This document shows, one piece after another, positions 61,143 through 64,000 of a stretch of DNA of 64,000 nt. Both the position numbers and the translations under genes were made by a program. This DNA is from Clostridiales bacterium (GTDB lineage Bacteria > Bacillota > Clostridia > Oscillospirales > Oscillospiraceae), in NCBI GenBank assembly GCA_021205725.1, contig JAJPWY010000051.1:1-64000 (forward strand), read 5' to 3'. The number at the start of each line of letters is the position of its first letter. Position 1 is the first letter of the stretch. The notes under the pieces were generated by a model. The model was not told where the DNA came from, did not search any database, and worked only from the letters and a program-made list of their open reading frames with translations.

Positions 61143-61484
61143 ATGGCTGGTTACCGCAAACTGGGGAAACCCACCGACGCCCGTATGGCCATGCTGAGAC
61201 AGCAGACCACCGACCTGCTCAACTACGGTCAGCTGACCACCACCGTCACCCGGGCGAAGGAGATCGCCCCCCTGGCGGAGAAGATGATCACCCTGGCCAA
61301 GCAGAACGATCTGGCGGCCTACCGTCAGGCCCTGTCCTTCCTCACCAAGGAGGAAGTGGCCAAGAAGCTGTTCGACCAGGTCGGCCCCAAGTACGCCGAC
61401 CGCAACGGCGGCTATACCCGGATCGTCCGGAATGGCTTCCGCAAGGGCGACGGCGCAGAGACTGCGATCGTCGAGCTGGTGTAA
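61143..61484 (+). CDS. rplQ: 50S ribosomal protein L17
   Basis: [53 protein letters not shown]. Confidence 0.98.
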   Translation: MAGYRKLGKPTDARMAMLRQQTTDLLNYGQLTTTVTRAKEIAPLAEKMITLAKQNDLAAYRQALSFLTKEEVAKKLFDQVGPKYADRNGGYTRIVRNGFRKGDGAETAIVELV

Positions 61485-61497
61485 TACAGACAAAGCC

Positions 61498-61529
61498 AAC
61501 AGCCTCTCCGGGATTCCGGAGAGGCTGTT
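61498..61529 (+). terminator. Rho-independent terminator after rplQ
   Basis: AACAGCCTCTCCGG-GATT-CCGGAGAGGCTGTT-CTTTT. Confidence 0.9.
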
Positions 61530-61561
61530 CTTTTGCCTGCTGAGAGCCGATAGACGCAAAA

Positions 61562-61591
61562 GGAGCGTCGCAGCCACGTAGCTGCGACGCT
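61562..61591 (-). terminator. Terminator for the convergent CorC/HlyC-like gene
   Basis: GAGCGTCGCAGC..GCTGCGACGCTC; minus strand followed by CTTTTGCG. Confidence 0.75.
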
Positions 61592-61601
61592 CGTTCTGTT
61601 T

Positions 61602-62915
61602 TTAGTCCTCGTTGTCGGCGCTGTCCCCATGCTCTCCCCGGCGGGAGCGGGGGCGCTCCGGCTTTTCCTCGGGCTCCTCGGGGAGAACTGCCACCTTGAT
61701 CTCCGTCACCCGCATCCGGTGCATATTGGTGACGGTGACCTCCAGGTTCTCATACCGGAACTGGTCGCCCAGAGCGGGCACCCGGCCCAGCTCCTCCACC
61801 ACCCATCCGGCCACGGTGGAGGACTCGCAGTCCTCCTCCTTCAGGTCGAACCGACGGAATACCTCGTGGAGGTCAGCGGTGCAATTGATGAGGGTGGAGC
61901 CGTCAGGCAGCTCCTGGAACGGCTCGACTACCTCGTCGTGCTCGTCCCAGATCTCGCCCACCAGCTCCTCCAGGATGTCCTCCATGGTGACGATGCCCAT
62001 GGTGCCGCCGTACTCGTCCACGACGATGGCCATATGCGCCTTCTGCCGCTGGAGGGTCTGGAGCAGGTCGTAGATCTGCTCCGTGTGGGAGGCATAGACC
62101 ACCGGGGTCAGGGCGGTGAGCCAGTCAGTGCGGCCGCTGCGCTGGAGCTGATACAGGTCGTGGATGTGGACATAGCCCAGGACGTTGTCCCGGTTGGTGT
62201 GGTAGACGGGCAGACGGGAGTAGTCGCTGGTGAAGAATACCTGCTCCACCTCGGCCATGGTCATGGTGTCCTCCACCATGACGGTGTCCACCCGGGGGAT
62301 GAGGATCTCCTCGGCGATGCGGTCGCCGAACTCAATGGCGGAGCGGATCAGCTCGCTCTCGTCCCCGTCGATGCCGCCCTCCTGCTCTGCCTCGGAGACC
62401 ATGGTGATGAGCTCATCGTTGGTGATGCCCACGTCCTCCTCGCTTTTGAAGGCCCGCTGGATCAGCTTTGTCCAGGCGTTGAACAGGGCGGTAAAGACGT
62501 AAAAGACGGTCATAATGGCCTGAATCGCCGGAGCCACCGCCATGGCCATCTTCTCCGGCATGCTCTTGGCCAGGGTCTTGGGCGTCACCTCGCTGAAAAT
62601 CAGCACGACCACGGTGATGACCACCGTGGAGATGGTGGCGCCATAGGTGGGAAAGTACATGGTAAACAGCACCGTGCCCAGAGAGGCGGCGGAGATGTTC
62701 ACGATATTGTTGCCGATCAGAATAGCGGACAGCAGCCGGTCATAGTCCCCGTGGAGCTTCATCACCCGTTGGGCCTTTTGGTTCCCATCCTCCGCCCAGC
62801 TCTTCATACGAATCACATTGAAGGATGTAAAGGCCGTCTCGGATGCCGAGAAGAAGGCGGACAGGGCTACCAGCAGCACCAGGGCTGCGATCATTGCCGG
62901 TGTACCGGAGTTCAT
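61602..62915 (-). CDS. Hemolysin/CorC-type CNNM transporter-like protein (DUF21 + CBS pair + CorC_HlyC)
   Basis: [32 protein letters not shown]...[39 protein letters not shown]...[33 protein letters not shown]. Confidence 0.96.
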   Translation of the reverse strand: MNSGTPAMIAALVLLVALSAFFSASETAFTSFNVIRMKSWAEDGNQKAQRVMKLHGDYDRLLSAILIGNNIVNISAASLGTVLFTMYFPTYGATISTVVITVVVLIFSEVTPKTLAKSMPEKMAMAVAPAIQAIMTVFYVFTALFNAWTKLIQRAFKSEEDVGITNDELITMVSEAEQEGGIDGDESELIRSAIEFGDRIAEEILIPRVDTVMVEDTMTMAEVEQVFFTSDYSRLPVYHTNRDNVLGYVHIHDLYQLQRSGRTDWLTALTPVVYASHTEQIYDLLQTLQRQKAHMAIVVDEYGGTMGIVTMEDILEELVGEIWDEHDEVVEPFQELPDGSTLINCTADLHEVFRRFDLKEEDCESSTVAGWVVEELGRVPALGDQFRYENLEVTVTNMHRMRVTEIKVAVLPEEPEEKPERPRSRRGEHGDSADNED

Positions 62916-62970
62916 CGTCCCGTCACCAGCCCTTCTGTCTTCCCTCGTCGTCCTGTGGGACTACTGCCAT

Positions 62971-63264
62971 CTACGTCGTGATCCATTTGTATTGTTCCTC
63001 CATCCATGTTATGACTTGCTCCCGGCCCTCCTCGGTCAGAGGGAAGGTGGCTTGGTTGAGCACCTCGCTCTCCTCCAGACAGTACTCGCCCTTCCAGACG
63101 AGTACATCTACCCTGCTCTCCGGGAGCGGCTCGCCACTGACCTTGTCTAAAACGGCTGTGGGTTTGATGAGAAAGCGCATCTCCCGGAAGCTGCCGTAAA
63201 AGGCGTTTCCGTTGATCCAGCTGTGGAGATTGGTGATATAAAAACCGGGATCCTCTCTCAGCAT
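62971..63264 (-). CDS. Small hypothetical protein
   Basis: MLREDPGFYITNLHSWINGNAFYGSFREMRFLIKPTAVLDKVSGEPLPESRVDVLVWKGEYCLEESEV...; RBS AAAGGAGG on the minus strand. Confidence 0.75.
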   Translation of the reverse strand: MLREDPGFYITNLHSWINGNAFYGSFREMRFLIKPTAVLDKVSGEPLPESRVDVLVWKGEYCLEESEVLNQATFPLTEEGREQVITWMEEQYKWITT

Positions 63265-63506
63265 AGCGCATCCTCCTTTGATATATCGAATGTTATTGTA
63301 CCCGCTTTTACAGTTACCGTCAATAACCATTTTGGGGTGTGTGGGCAAAATATGGCGGAGAATCCATCGCCAAACAGGATAATAAGACAATTCTGCCTGC
63401 CAAACAAAATGCAGCTGATGTGAATGTCTGTCCCCGGTCGGGAAAGAGCCAGACTGCTGCCAGACTGGATGAACTAAACATTGTGTTCCACATCCGCCAC
63501 GGAGGA

Positions 63507-63542
63507 CAGGAGCGCACCTGGCTGCGTGCAGGTGCGCTCCTG
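63507..63542. terminator. Perfect-stem hairpin near the CRISPR trailer
   Basis: CAGGAGCGCACCT...AGGTGCGCTCCTG followed by TTCTTCT. Confidence 0.6.
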
Positions 63543-63567
63543 TTCTTCTGGTCGGCGCAGGCTTGCT

Positions 63568-63996
63568 GCCGCTCCGGTCGCTCCCCGTAAGGGAGCGACG
63601 GGCGAGGTAGCCCATCTGCCGATAGATGTAGTTATTTCAATCCACGCCCCACAAAGGGAGCGACTTTTCCTCGTGCGCACGTTATGCGCCTATGCGATTA
63701 GAATTTCAATCCACGCCCCCGCAAGGGGAGCGACTCCCGCAGAAGTCCACGCCTATAACGATCTCGTTATTTCAATCCACGCTCCCGCAAGAGGAGCGAC
63801 GGATGGTCACACTCGCAAGAGAGTAGCAGCTCAATTTCAATCCACGCTCCCGCAAGAGGAGCGACCCATCCCGGACAGCGTCACCAGCATTGAGCAAAAT
63901 TTCAATCCACGCTCCCGCAAGAGGAGCGACTGATGGTCAGAGTCTTTGCATCTGCGTCAACGGAATTTCAATCCACGCTCCCGCAAGAGGAGCGAC
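63568..63996 (-). CRISPR. CRISPR array, type I-C-like repeat, trailer end; continues past the right edge
   Basis: Repeats ATTTCAATCCACGCTCCCGCAAGAGGAGCGAC (~32 bp) at 63634, 63703, 63769, 63834, 63899 and 63965, spacers 33-38 bp, plus a degenerate terminal repeat near 63568-63599. Reverse complement GTCGCTCC...GTGGATTGAAAT is I-C-like. Confidence 0.95.
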
Positions 63997-64000
63997 GTCT

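Noticed and set aside
63481-63933. 150-aa ORF with ISIHAPARGAT repeats
   Set aside because: Translation of CRISPR repeats, a well-known false ORF.

Overview
The window reads as a GC-rich, low-GC-lineage-type Firmicutes chromosome (probably Oscillospiraceae/Flavonifractor-like; inferred from gene order and style, not searched). Most of it is housekeeping. It contains a large S10-spc-alpha ribosomal protein supercluster (about 45.3-61.5 kb, rpsJ to rplQ with secY, adk, map, infA and rpoA), an ssrA/smpB locus, and a T-box-regulated valS. It also has dapF-murE, mutY, tdk and two D,D-carboxypeptidase paralogs. Accessory content includes a transglutaminase/Fn3 surface protein cut by the left edge, and a tandem-repeat LPXTG-like surface protein with an adjacent sortase. 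There is a GH43-GH3 operon whose GH3 has inverted domain order and membrane anchors, next to a LytTR-type two-component pair. Further accessory items are a divergent Spo0A-like regulator, two ~200 bp terminal-inverted-repeat elements, a 164 bp MITE-like element inside the S10 operon, and the trailer end of a type I-C-like CRISPR array running off the right edge. I found no convincing wholly new multi-gene system. The strongest second-look items are the MITE-like insertion between rpsJ and rplC, the ~200 bp repeat family, the structured S10 leader, the CRISPR trailer with stem-preserving repeat drift, and the GH43/GH3 locus. Gene calls come from reading translations; no database searches were run.
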